A stretch of DNA of 64,000 bases, taken from assembly GCF_035046485.1 (NCBI RefSeq), contig NC_085138.1, positions 87,655,228 through 87,719,227 of the forward strand, read 5' to 3'. Below the pieces are notes generated by a model. The model was not told the DNA's origin and searched no databases. It saw only the letters and a program-made list of their open reading frames with translations. Every line of letters begins with the position of its first letter. The stretch's first letter is position 1. The translations under genes were made by a program, and so were the position numbers. Of the stretch, positions 1 to 10,790 are shown piece by piece. Source of the DNA: Aedes albopictus (lineage: Eukaryota > Arthropoda > Insecta > Diptera > Culicidae).

Positions 1-1177
1 TTGATATAGTACTTTCAATAGTACAATCGAAACAATAAGGGGTGCTGACTAATTGCTGTCTGAGGGGCTAAAATCACGTTCAGTCCTAATACATGTTTTG
101 GTTATAAAGTTGTTCATAGTGCATCAATTTTTTTGAAATTTTGCCTATGCAACGAATGTAGATTTGTGTTCAAAATTTCAGCCATTTTCTTTGCCAAATT
201 CAAAAGTTACAGCGCTGACAAGCAAAACTAGGGTCTGTACAAAATTCAATGGCGCACATTCTACTCTTTCGTTGCTACAACAAAAAGTACTGCAACGATT
301 CACTTGAAATTTTGTAGGTGAAATGAACACATCTCAAGATGTTATTAGGTCAAATTTGAGCATTTTTAATGTATCTATTGCAGAGTTACAGGTGTATTTC
401 TGTGTCCCGAATATTGCGGATACAGGCTTTATCTTACAACATATATACGAAGAATTTTGCTTGGCATTTGGAATGCTTGTTACACCACGGAAATATTTCC
501 AATGTGTGTAATAAATTAATCCCAATTACAATAATGTGTCATTTTCATTGTGTTTTTTTTTTCAATTTATTCATCAAACTTTCCTGTCGACATAAAAGCT
601 GCATCAGCAACAACACTGACAAATTTATTATCGTTTTATCGTGCACTTGTAGAATTCTAGAAGGAGGGAGCAATTCGCCTTGAGGACAACTTGGGAAATT
701 TAAAAACAACTCTCCAAGAGCATCTTAGGATGGGCCTCTTTGGTCTTATGGCGGGTTTATGGTTGAGTTGATGTCGTTTTGCAGAGCAATTTGGTTTATG
801 CATGGTTTTAAAGCACAGATGTTGAAGAATACTTCAAAAGCTGTATAAAACTAATTTTGTTACTTGGGCTATTTCGTCTGCGACTTACAGACTTCTTCAG
901 TGTCGAGTGCTCGACTTGAAGAAAAACTCGCAATCGTTATGGTATTCATACTGTACTTGCCATTTGGTTTTTTAACTCTAGGTCTGATCTATTATAAAAA
1001 GTATAAAAATAAGAAAACCCATCTTAGGATCAAGCGTAATTATTTATTCTCTCTCATTCTTGTCATTTTGAAACAAAAAATATTGTTGCCGATTTGCTGT
1101 TGTGCTGTGTAAATGTTCTCATCACGAACATTGTGGCAGACTTCTATTGTAAGTTTTCTCGGCGCTCATGAAATATT
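1..1177. other. Non-coding 3' flank of IR-A
   Basis: No gene is supported here; the short open frames lack recognisable domains. Only the part nearest the receptor gene (about 960-1177) resembles the downstream flanks of the two close paralogs, around 36240-36389 and 41790-41937. It shares a run encoding or resembling AAGAAAACCCATC and the TTATTCTCTCTCATTCTTGTC-type stretch. Further left the similarity is lost. Confidence 0.6.
1043..1048 (-). terminator. Candidate polyadenylation signal of IR-A
   Basis: AATAAA on the minus strand, about 130 nt past the IR-A stop codon. The same hexamer sits at the equivalent place after IR-B (36302-36307) and IR-C (41850-41855), inside conserved flanking sequence. 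That conservation is the main reason to think it is used. Confidence 0.5.
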
Positions 1178-2887
1178 TCAGTCGCTGCTGAAATATTTCA
1201 TCAGGTGTTCAAGGCCAAAAATGGCTGCACTGGCCAATAATCCAATAGTCAACACCATCCACGTTGAAATGAGATCATCGAACGATAGCATTCTGGAATC
1301 TTCCACGTCGTTCCCAGTGTACTCGATTCTGTCCTCATTCAAACACAAGTCACTTAGATCTTTTTGCCAAACATTGAATAGCCCAGATTCAAAAAACACT
1401 TTCTGCGTATAGTACAATATCTCAGCGAGAGGGCTCTTTATGCCAACCCAGTAACCGATGAGGACAGTTGATATCTTCTCGTCAATGATTGCATATTTGG
1501 GTCGGTTCAATTTAAAGTCATAATTTCTACTCATCGATACCAAAGTGGAAGCTTCGAAGTCAGTGGTACAATGCGCATTCACTCCATCCAGATTTACGTT
1601 GTCAGGACCAATCGGTTTGTGAATCATCTGTGATCCCAACAAGCTATCCTCTACCAAACTCCTATCAAGTAGGAGGTCCGCTGTGATTTTTAAACCCGAC
1701 TTTGCCAGCTCATCCAGGGTTTTGATATTTCCAATAGATGGTTTGTTCGTCATGAATGCGATCATTTTTGTTCCATACGCATTGAACATCAGAAAAAAGA
1801 AAATAATCAACGGAAACAGCAACATCTTTTCTTTTGCATGGGCGTAATGCAAATTATATCTTTGAAAGCCACATACTACTAGCAGGATTGGATCATTTTT
1901 AAACAGCGAAGGAAAGATAAAACTTATTGTTGCGATCAGCACAAACGTCATTAAAAAGAGAAGCCAGGTTCCCCACGTGAAGGGCTTCGTAAACATTTCA
2001 ATTGCATTGAACGGTCTGGCTTGAGGCACCAAAACAATACGAGAAGTAGAAAAAACACAAATGAGCATTCTTATGTAGATTTGCAGGAGCACTGATGCAT
2101 CCCTGTGATCAATTGTTATATCAATGTGATTGGTCAAAAATAAGTTCATTAAACATCTGTCTGGCGACGTCGCCGATGTACAGACTTGTGGTTCGAACAC
2201 TACGCTAGTGTTTAGGAAAATGGCCGTTTCGTTTATCCAAGTTTGTGCTGGCTCCCATGGATGGGCAATATATGTATATCTAATGGGCCTTCCGTGCGAA
2301 TCGCGAATATTGCTTCGAATCAAGTCTTTTGGGTGAGGATATTTCACCATTATCTGCATTGGAATTCCGAACAGTCCCATTTGAACAATTATTTTCTCCC
2401 TCGTTCCGACGTAGGTTACCTTGTCGAACTGATGAGCGGTCAGCATGTATCCGATACTCTGGAAAACTTTAAAGCTCAAAGTATTAAGTAGTACTAATAA
2501 GGGAGAATTGGTATGCGAAGTAGCAAAAAAATCATGCACTAGAAACGGACATTTTGAAGGACTTAGGTCGCGATCTCCCACGTAGACAATTGTCAAATCT
2601 GCTTTGAATAGTAAGCTATCATTGAATGCTCCCAAGTCATAGTTTTGATCGAAAACGAATTTAGTGACATTTTCCAGTTGAGGCGACGAGAGCAGGTTTC
2701 TGTACAAACCGTTATCGGTTCCAGCTGACACGTCGTAGAATACGCACTTGAACCAGCTGGGTTTTTGCTGGTAATAGTGCTGTATTACAGAAATGGTGTA
2801 TTGATGAAGTTCATCCGACAGGTACGCTCCCGTGGCCAACTTTATGCAATATGAGAAAAGTGCAATCAACTTCACTTTACCATACAT
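1178..2887 (-). CDS. Divergent ionotropic receptor, IR-A (569 aa)
   Basis: Single-exon ligand-gated cation channel of the insect chemosensory IR family, related to ionotropic glutamate receptors; expected in the dendritic membrane of chemosensory neurons. Residues 1-20 are a hydrophobic signal-peptide-like start. A short amino-terminal region and S1 half-lobe follow. M1 is about 305-327, with the re-entrant pore loop near 333-347 (LLVVCGFQRYNL). M3 is about 354-378 and ends in NAYGTKMIAFMT, in the place of the SYTANLAAF motif of glutamate receptors. The S2 half-lobe starts at KPSIGNIKTLDELAKSG, and M4 is about 541-561. Canonical glutamate-binding residues cannot be placed, as is usual for divergent IRs. 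The start is the first Met ahead of the signal peptide and is conserved in all four paralogs. The tail (SSD) differs from its sisters because of a 20-bp duplication over the stop. Family assignment is strong; the subfamily and ligand are unknown. Confidence 0.9.
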   Translation of the reverse strand: MYGKVKLIALFSYCIKLATGAYLSDELHQYTISVIQHYYQQKPSWFKCVFYDVSAGTDNGLYRNLLSSPQLENVTKFVFDQNYDLGAFNDSLLFKADLTIVYVGDRDLSPSKCPFLVHDFFATSHTNSPLLVLLNTLSFKVFQSIGYMLTAHQFDKVTYVGTREKIIVQMGLFGIPMQIMVKYPHPKDLIRSNIRDSHGRPIRYTYIAHPWEPAQTWINETAIFLNTSVVFEPQVCTSATSPDRCLMNLFLTNHIDITIDHRDASVLLQIYIRMLICVFSTSRIVLVPQARPFNAIEMFTKPFTWGTWLLFLMTFVLIATISFIFPSLFKNDPILLVVCGFQRYNLHYAHAKEKMLLFPLIIFFFLMFNAYGTKMIAFMTNKPSIGNIKTLDELAKSGLKITADLLLDRSLVEDSLLGSQMIHKPIGPDNVNLDGVNAHCTTDFEASTLVSMSRNYDFKLNRPKYAIIDEKISTVLIGYWVGIKSPLAEILYYTQKVFFESGLFNVWQKDLSDLCLNEDRIEYTGNDVEDSRMLSFDDLISTWMVLTIGLLASAAIFGLEHLMKYFSSD

Positions 2888-3999
2888 GTCCAGTTTGTGA
2901 TAACAAATGACATAGCAGTTACGGGAATTTTGCTGAAATCATTTCACTCATCATTGTGTAACTAGCCAACAGGGAATAAGGAAAGTTATTATTGGAGCCA
3001 CCATCTTCGCCTTTGCAGTAAAATTTTTAATACGATGTACCTGCAACAAATTATGAAACTTTGTTTCATCACAGAGTTTTCCCTCAAGAGTCATTTTTAC
3101 AAATCAAGTCAAAGATGGACTGGTCTACTACTCCGAGCCCGGTCGCGTTGCACTGTTTGAAGGAAAAAGTGAAAAGCGACACGCGTTTGGGGCAGGTGCA
3201 CATTGTCCTTCCTCGTGAAGTGATAAAAATGGATGCACACTTGGTAGTAAACAGTATTGCAGAAAATTGAAGGAGGTAAGGAGTGGTTGCGGTCATCCGA
3301 CGACATAGAACTGGGTGAGATCATTCCGAGTTTTTTTTTTTCTTTACAAACTAGAAGAAGTTGGGGTAATTTCGCCAATGCGTTTTCATGAGGACTGCTG
3401 GAGTCTGTTATACTGCTAATTCATCTTGTGGCTCTGCTGCAGGCCTAATATTGAAGCGATAAAATGTTAGAAGGAAGTGATTGCAGTTCACAACAATCAT
3501 TGAGCAAATTTAAAATAATTGGCTTAATTACCTCAACGGCTGTCGATCACAGGTAATACATGGGTCTACTCTTAGTAAAATACATAATTCGAAATAAGCC
3601 ATCTAAGCTTGAAAGTTTATTCTTCGTATACCTACTCTAAGTTCAATGCAATGACGCGTTTAATATAGATCGATCGTTGACGTATGTGCATTGCCCTTAC
3701 TAGCGCGACCAAATAAATCATAATCGGGATGAAGACCGTGTCGTGTATTTTCATATAACTAGTGGATCATATCACCTACCAAAGGTGACTCCAAGATCCA
3801 CACCTTACCCTACCCTACTAACAAGTACTCCTTCCCGGGACAACTGTCGGGATGCTGTGGATTCCACGGATTCTAGTTACAACGGTTGTCGAACTAACAT
3901 TCCTTCCCCTTTCCCGATGACCATAAGGACGTGGCCGGCTCCGTTATTGACTTTAAAATATTGAACACTCAATTTGTGCACATTGGGAGTGTGAAGCTA
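2888..3999. repeat. 5' flank of IR-A, duplicated upstream of IR-B (and partly IR-C)
   Basis: No gene. The first ~230 nt upstream of the start codon recur almost unchanged upstream of IR-B (38103-38340) and IR-C (43630-43850), so this is the most likely shared proximal promoter. The rest (to 3999) matches 38341-38684 plus 40742-41498, the two being separated by the solo LTR insertion. Similarity stops exactly where the MITE at 4000 begins. ORF-like stretches here are not conserved between copies. Confidence 0.8.
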
Positions 4000-4596
4000 C
4001 AGTATGCGGCAGGAAAAAATGCGAAAGTGTTTTTCAACTTCAAACCTCATTTTCGTCCATTTGACATTAACCAATCTATGTTTCAACGATCCATGATCTA
4101 TAATAGGCTAGTTTTCTGAAAAGTTAATTAAAAATTTCCCATTTTGGTCACTAACCTTTACAGGGCGGCGCCTGAAGATAAAGACAACCAGAATTTTCAA
4201 ACCGCAGAAAATCGCACAGGTCGCTAAATTTCGCATCTGATAAAACAAAATTTTTGATTTTCTCTACAATATCATCAAATATATGTACTTATTTCATCTG
4301 GTATGTGAAATTACATGGCTCTCGATCAGTGTGGTCTGGTTGTTCATCGAATTTGAGCTAATTTTGTTACTGTTATAGTCATTTTGTTTAATGACCATTG
4401 GGCGCGCAGTTTATTGATATCCGCTTATTAGACCTACATTATCACATGTTAAACATCAAATGTGTTCATTTTTATTTTTCAGTGCTAGAATATAGACATT
4501 GACTGACACACTGTCATGAAAAAATAGTCATATATATCCCATATTTAGCGTGTAATAGTGCCTTGAACTTTTCGTATTTTTTCCTGCCGCACCCTG
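4000..4596. mobile_element. MITE, Tc1/mariner-type, 597 bp
   Basis: The ends are inverted repeats: CAGTATGCGGCAGGAAAAAA on the left and the complement of CAGGGTGCGGCAGGAAAAAA on the right, with similarity continuing for about 10 more bases. It is flanked on both sides by TA (3998-3999 and 4597-4598), the target duplication of the IS630-Tc1-mariner superfamily. No transposase frame is present, so it is non-autonomous. Confidence 0.8.
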
Positions 4597-4857
4597 TAGT
4601 CCCGGGGCCTGACGCACCCCCCCGCTTGCGAGTCAGCCGCGTAGTACCCGGCTAAGAATAGGACTACCAACCCCAATTCAAGGTGTCAAGCGACCCGTGC
4701 TGAGGAATGAGTGATCAAGGGGGTGAAAAAATGCTCGATCTTTAACGGAGCCTGTGGGGTACCTGGGCACCCCCCACAGTAAGCTGTCCCTTACCGCGTT
4801 AATGCAGGGCTCTGGCGTGGTGGACATTCTTTCTCGTGCGACTCGTGGGATTTAAAC

Positions 4858-6426
4858 ATGAAATCGAACAAAAATAATCAAAATTCAGGTGGAAGTAGTG
4901 GTGGGATCAACCCATTCGCAAGAAGCGGGTTGATGAGGTCTCCGACTAGGAGAAGTGAGGAGATAGGCGCTGGGAGCTGCGTACGCAGCTCAAGCGTGAG
5001 TGCTCCAGTCCACTTCCCGGCAAGCCAGCCGGTGGAGGTTATGGACGGAGCGTGGTTGTTGAGGGCCGTCAACCGAGAATCCAAAGGACGGTCCGCAATA
5101 GAGGTGGCTGAGCAGCAGCTTGGCAAAATCATCGACTTTGCGTCCACTAAGTCGAACATAAGCAAGGACCTGAAAACGGCCTTGCTTCGACTTAGGGCGT
5201 CGATCGACGATGCCAAGCAGGAGCACGCGGCACTCGCGTTGCTGACTGCTGCAGAAGGCAGAGCCTGCAATTGAGAAAGTGCCGAAGTTTACCCAAACGG
5301 AGGCCTTCTCCTTCGCAGGAATTCCGAATAAGGCGGAAGCGACTGCTCACGACAAACGGGGCAAGCAATCGCAGAAGCTGGCGAGGCAACCGTCAGGCGA
5401 GGAGCTGTCTGGCGGTGCCCGCAAGGCCAGGCGAATCATTACCCCGAAAGTCGGTAATAATGCCGGAAGGTCGGACCCCAGTCAGGGTTCCCGGAAAGCT
5501 GGGAAGGTGGACCTGAAAAGGCTGGCCCGTCCCGGAACGATGGGAACAAGGGGTTGCGACCGCTGGTGGGCCCTCAACAGCCACAGAGCAGGGTGATCCA
5601 AGGGGAGGAACCCCCTTGGACGAAGCTAGAGCGGAAGAGGAAGAAGGCGAATCCGCAGGTAGTAGCGCAGGACGCCAAGCCAAGGCGTAGGAGAGCAGGT
5701 GCCAAGCGCGAGAAAGGCGATGCGATCGTCATCAAGACGGAACAGTCCAAGTACTCGGACGTCTTGAAGACGATGCGAAGCGACGCCAAGCTTGAGGGTC
5801 TTGGAACCGACGTACGCAGTATTAGACGTACTCGTACGGGCGAGATGATCCTGGAGCTGAAGCGCCAGAAAGAGCACAAGGGCGCCGCCTATGAGAGGCT
5901 GGCAGAAGAGGTCTTTGGTGAGGGTGTGCAGGTGAGGGCTCTGACACATGAGGCGACTCCGAAGGTCAAGGACATTGATGAGATCACCGAAGTGGAAGAG
6001 CTCGTCACGGCACTACGGCAACAGTGCGATGTACAGGTGGCCGCCGCAGCCGTTAAGCTACGGAAAGGGCCAGCAGGGACACAGATAGCCTTGGTTCAGC
6101 TACCTGTGGCGGACGTCAAAAAGTCCGTTAAAGTAGGGAACATAAAGGTGGGTTGGTGTGTATGTCACCTGACATTTCACGAGCCTCCAGAGATTTGCTT
6201 CAAGTGTCTGGAACCAGGACACAAGTCGTGGGACTGCAAAGGCCCCGACAGGCGCAAACTGTGCAGGCGATGCGGCGTTGAAGGTCATAAGGCCCAAAGC
6301 TGCACGAGTCCGCCCATCTGCATGATCTGTACCGGGAAATCCTTGAACAACAGACATCCGATGGGTGGTCCAAGGTGCCCGGCCTTCAAGAAAGCCGCAG
6401 TGAACAACAAATCACAGTGCAGGTAA
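4858..6426 (+). pseudogene. R1-clade ORF1 (gag-like, zinc-knuckle) with frameshifts
   Basis: ORF1 proteins of these elements bind RNA and help form the retrotransposition particle. Reading starts at ATG 4858, passes a stop at 5272-5274, continues in a second frame over about 5279-5560, and returns to the first frame at about 5554 to the stop at 6426. Two roughly compensating frameshifts are therefore present. The C-terminal part holds two clean CCHC knuckles (CFKCLEPGHKSWDC at about 6196-6237 and CRRCGVEGHKAQSC) and a third, altered one beginning CMICTGK. The N-terminal motif NPFAR and the region RSIRRTRTGEM match copy 2 (23389-26128). Confidence 0.85.
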
Positions 6427-8587
6427 CGCAGCTGAACCTGAACCACTGTGATGCGGCTCAGCAACTGCTTTGTCAGGCGGTTTTTGAGTGGGAGACGGAT
6501 ATCGCCATCATATCGGACCCATACCGAGTACCCGCCGGCAACGGCAACTGGGTCGCGGATGGGACCAGAAAAATGGCGGCGATATGGACGACGGGTAAAT
6601 ACCCCGTTCAGGAGTTGGTGTCTACTACCTATGAGGGCTTTGTGGTCGCCAAAATAAACGGGGTCTTCTTCTGTAGCTGTTATGCGCCTCCGCGGTGGCC
6701 GATCGAGCAGTTCACGCAAATGCTGGACCGCATAACGACCGTGCTAACAGGGCAAAGGCTGGTGGTAATAGCGGGTGACTTTTATGCCTGGGCCGTAGAA
6801 TGGGGAAGCTGTTTCACGAACCAGCGGGGTCAGATCCTGCTAGAAACACTGGCCATCTTAGATATCGACTTGGCTAATGTCGGTACCAAGAGTACCTATA
6901 GTCGAAACGGAGCGGAGTCAATTATTGACGTAACCTTTTGTAGTCCTGGCCTAACAAATAGTTCGAACTGGAGAGTAGATGATGGCTACACTCACAGCGA
7001 TCACCTGGCGGTTCGCTACAGTATCGACTACAACAACAGCAGACAGCGTATAGAAGAAGAGGCGGCTAGGCCAAGGCCAAGCCCTCGCAGGTGGAAGACA
7101 TCATACTTCGACGAAGGGGTATTTAGGGAGGCGCTCTGCCGTGAGCGAAACTTATTCGGTTTAGACGGCGACGAGCTGGTAGCGGTGCTCTCACGTGCGT
7201 GTGATGCGACCATGTCTAGGCGAGTCCACCCTAGAAATGGGAGGCCACCGGCTTACTGGTGGACCGACGCGATTGCGGACCCGCCCCACCTGCCTACGGG
7301 CTATGCAGCGGATGCAGCGAGCACAATCAGAGGAAGAGCGAAACGAACGGTGGGTGGTGTTCGCCGCTGCAAAAGCCGCGCTTAAGACCGAGATAAGAGC
7401 AAGCAAAAAGGCATGCTTTGAGGGTCTCTGTCAGAGTGCCAATACGAACCCGTGGGGTGACGCCTACAGGATCGTTATGGCCAAGACGAGAGGTATGATG
7501 GCTCCTACAGAGCAATCTCCAGAGATGTTGGAGGGGATCATTGGAGGACTTTTTCCGCGTCATGATCCTAGTCCTTGGCCTCCTTTTGTAGGACAGCCGG
7601 GGACTGGGGCTGGCGATGAGGAGAGGGTCACCGATGTGGAACTTGCGGGGATAGCTAAGTCCCTTAGCGTAGGTAAGGCCCCAGGTCCGGACGGAGTTCC
7701 GAACCTGGCCTTAAAAGTAGCTATTGCAGAGGCTCCCGAGATGTTCAGGTCTGCTATGCAGAAATGCCTGGACGAGGGAGTTTTCTTAGAAGCTTGAAAG
7801 AGGCAGAGCCTGGTACTATTGCCAAAGGCGGGGAAACCACCCGGAGACCCGTCGGCATATAGACCAATATGATTGATTGACACGGCGGGGAAGGTGCTCG
7901 AAAAGATCATCCTCAATAGAATGTTGAGGTTCACCGAGGGCGAAAATAGTCTTTCGAGCAACCAGTACGGCTTCCGGAAGGGGAGGTCCACCGTAGACGC
8001 TATCTTGTCGGTTACAAAAACCGCCGAGAAAGCACTCGAGCCTAAGAGGAGGAGAATTCGCTTTTGCGCGGTAGTGACTCTGGATATAAGGAATGCATTT
8101 AACAGCGCCAGCTGGTCTGCTATTGCCGATGCGCTCTTGTGTCTGGGGATACCGGAGTACCTGTACAAGATTCTCGGAAGTTACTTTCAGAATCGTGTAC
8201 TAGTCTACGACACGGAGGTGGGTCGGAAGTGCTTTCACATAACCTCAGGAGTCCCGCAAGGTTCCATTCCGGGTCCGGTGTTATGGAATGTCATGTACGA
8301 CGAGGTGTTGAGGTTAGAGTACCCAGTGGGAGTGGTGATTGTCGGATTTGCGCCGACATTACGCTCGAAGTCTACGGTGAAACGATCGAGGAGGTAAAGT
8401 TGACTACCAACCACTCGATCAAGGTTGTGGAGGCATGGATGCGGTCCAGGAAACTGGAGCTGGCTCACCACAAGACAGAGGTGACGGTTGTTAACAACCT
8501 GAAGTCGGAGCAGCAGACGGAGATCAGTGTAGGAGAGTGAACTATCCTGTCAAAGCGCTTCGTCAAACACTTGGGGGTGATGGTAGC
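6417..8587 (+). pseudogene. R1-clade ORF2, first part: AP-endonuclease and reverse transcriptase, broken
   Basis: ORF2 starts at or near GTG 6417, just before the ORF1 stop; copy 2 has ATG here. The endonuclease is recognisable from QLNLNHCDAAQ through SRNGAESIIDVTF and the THSDH motif. A frameshift lies near 7280. Two in-frame stops replace conserved Trp and Cys codons near 7796 and 7871 (before and after PSAYRPI). The polymerase box that should read FADD is destroyed by a small deletion near 8352. The frame runs into the solo LTR at 8588. It cannot encode a working protein. Confidence 0.85.
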
Positions 8588-9122
8588 TGTTACCAACTGG
8601 CATCACTGGCCCCTTGATCTTTTCGGCAGGCCCTTTGACAGCTGTCATTAGGGAGAAGCTTGTCAAAATCTATTGTCGCATTGACAAGCAGCGGAAAGAA
8701 ACGTGCAAGGTGAAATTGGATTTGCTAAACCTATTAAAACTAAATTTGTTGAACTTAATCTAAAATTTGTATTGTAGCTAAAATTTGGATTCAAGATTAT
8801 CGTTAAATTGAACTACACATAAAACTAAAACTATTGTATCACAAATATATCACAGTAAGTTGTTCCTTAAAACTAGTTACATCGACTTAACCTAGAATTA
8901 TAACACAGATTGTGACAAACACACCAACTACACAAAGGACAGAACGTTGAGGCAAAAGCGAAGAACTAAAACGCTCGAAACCGAAAATTGTGAGTATTAT
9001 AAGACATGGTAGAATTGTGAATACAACAAATATATTTCCAGCTAAAAGCTGTTTTCGCACCAACCTAATCGAGTTGCGAGCTGCTGAAAGAAACGGCCCA
9101 GAGCTTCTTGTTCTCCGGAACA
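8588..9122. mobile_element. Solo LTR, 535 bp, inside R1 copy 1
   Basis: The segment begins TGTTACC, ends GGAACA (TG...CA), and is flanked by the 5-bp direct repeat GTAGC at 8583-8587 and 9123-9127. Removing it rejoins the host ORF2 codons for GVM-V-ADKLTF in frame, so both edges are exact. There is no internal coding region, so the element was reduced to one LTR by recombination. A 5-bp duplication fits Ty1/copia or BEL/Pao; I cannot tell which. Confidence 0.85.
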
Positions 9123-9452
9123 GTAGCCGATAAGCTTACTTTCGGTAACCACGTCGATTATGCCTGTAGAAGAGCCTCCACAGCTATTGCGGCACTGTCC
9201 CGGATGATGTCCAATAGCTCTGCGGTGTACGCCAGTTAGCGCAAGCTTCTGGCTAGTGTTGCTACGTCCATACTTAGGTATGGCGGCCCGGCGTGGGGTA
9301 CCGCGCTAAGTACTGAATGCTACCGACGGAAGCTGGAAAGTACTTACAGGCTTATGTGTCTGAGGGTTGCATGCGCGTACCGTACCGTGTCACACGACGC
9401 TCTCTGTGTCATTACTGGTATGGTGCCCATCAGCATTCTTATCAGTGAGGAC
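9123..9452 (+). pseudogene. R1-clade ORF2, middle part (post-RT region)
   Basis: Continuation of copy 1 ORF2 after the solo LTR. It reads ADKLTFGNHVDYACRRAST, then RKLLASVATSILRYGGPAW and TVSHDALCVITGMVPISILI, the thumb and connection region downstream of the reverse transcriptase. One in-frame stop (TAG near 9237) replaces a conserved residue before RKLLA. The reading is cut by the inverted-repeat-bounded block that follows. Confidence 0.8.
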
Positions 9453-9496
9453 CCCGACCAGAAGCTCCTAACAAGATCATAACAAAATTATAACAA

Positions 9497-10790
9497 CCGT
9501 TGTTAGAAATAACACAATTTGATATAATTTTGTTGTAAGGATTCGTATATGTGAATAACCATAACAAAATTGAAACAAAATTTGTTATTATTTCAGTCAC
9601 AAAACTATAACAAAACTTGTATTATTTATTCAAACAGATACATAACAGCATTTGTTACATTATGCATATTAAAATAATTGCCTATAACAAAATTTCGTAA
9701 CATATTTATTGTAGTTTTTGCTACATTTTTAGTAACAAAATAATTTCAAAATTTGTTGGGTTTTTTGTATTGACGCGATAATTTTTTTAATATTGATCAC
9801 TCGAACCAAAAGCCATTAAACAAAACTTATAGCATTCATTTAGAACGAAACGCTTAAATCGTCATGTTAAAACCCCCTCCTCTTCCGTTACGCTTTTTTG
9901 TATGAAAGTCCTAGATTTTTTGTATGAACCGTAACACTTTGTTGTACTTTCCCCTCTCCCTTGAGCGACGCGTAATTTGGGAACGGCGTCATATTTGTTA
10001 AAAAAAAAAAGAAACGGAACAACTTGTTAACATTTAGGAGTTATAATCTACCAAATTCTTCCCAAACCAGCACTGCCCATAACTGCATATTTGTAACATT
10101 TGCAGTTTTTGTCAATATTGAGTTAATACCGGGGATCATCTCCAAATCATCATTACTTTCATTTACCCAAATGAACTTGACAAGTTTGTTCTACGAAATG
10201 TGAAAAAAATACCAAGTCGTTTTGTCTCATTATCAAATATTCACGAATGTAACCGCATAACAGTCACACTGGGAATACACACTGGTCTCATAGCGTACCG
10301 CCAATCATATTTTGGTCTAATTATTTTTTCAACTATTCGCCCAGCATAAAAGAAGAGCTGTAGTAGATTTCATTTCATAAAGATTAATTTTGAATTTTTG
10401 GCAAATTTTTGAAATTTTGATCCTTTTCCATACTAACGCAAATTGCAAACTTTGGGCTCCATTTTCTCCCATGCCTACTTTTGTCGAATGTGACTGTTAT
10501 GCAGTTATGGGCAGAGCAGTGCTTTAAAGCTACTATCGCTATGCGATGTCATTACAGCTGGAAGGTGTAATAAAAAAAAACTGTTGGGATATCACCATAG
10601 CTTGTCGGATGTAAACATTATTATCAATACTAACTGTAAGCTGGAATATAGCTGGAAATCAAATACTTTACAGCTATCTTTTTTTTCTATTTTTTTGGGG
10701 TTCTTTTATTGCACTCTAATCCAAAACCGGAATAGTTCCCGGTAATGTGCCAATCGAATAAGAATCCTCACCAACAAAATAGCTGCTTCC
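9497..10790. other. Non-coding AT-rich sequence inside the block
   Basis: No open frame with recognisable domains. ATAACAA-type motifs dominate to about 9760. Beyond that I see only AT-rich unique-looking sequence and homopolymer runs. Confidence 0.5.

Noticed and set aside
864..1112. Open frame of 82 codons next to IR-A with a hydrophobic middle
   Set aside because: It lies in the receptor 3' flank. The duplicated flanks of IR-B and IR-C do not keep the frame open.
5393..5949. Minus-strand open frames opposite R1 ORF1
   Set aside because: Shadow frames of GC-rich coding sequence. The plus strand carries the zinc-knuckle protein.
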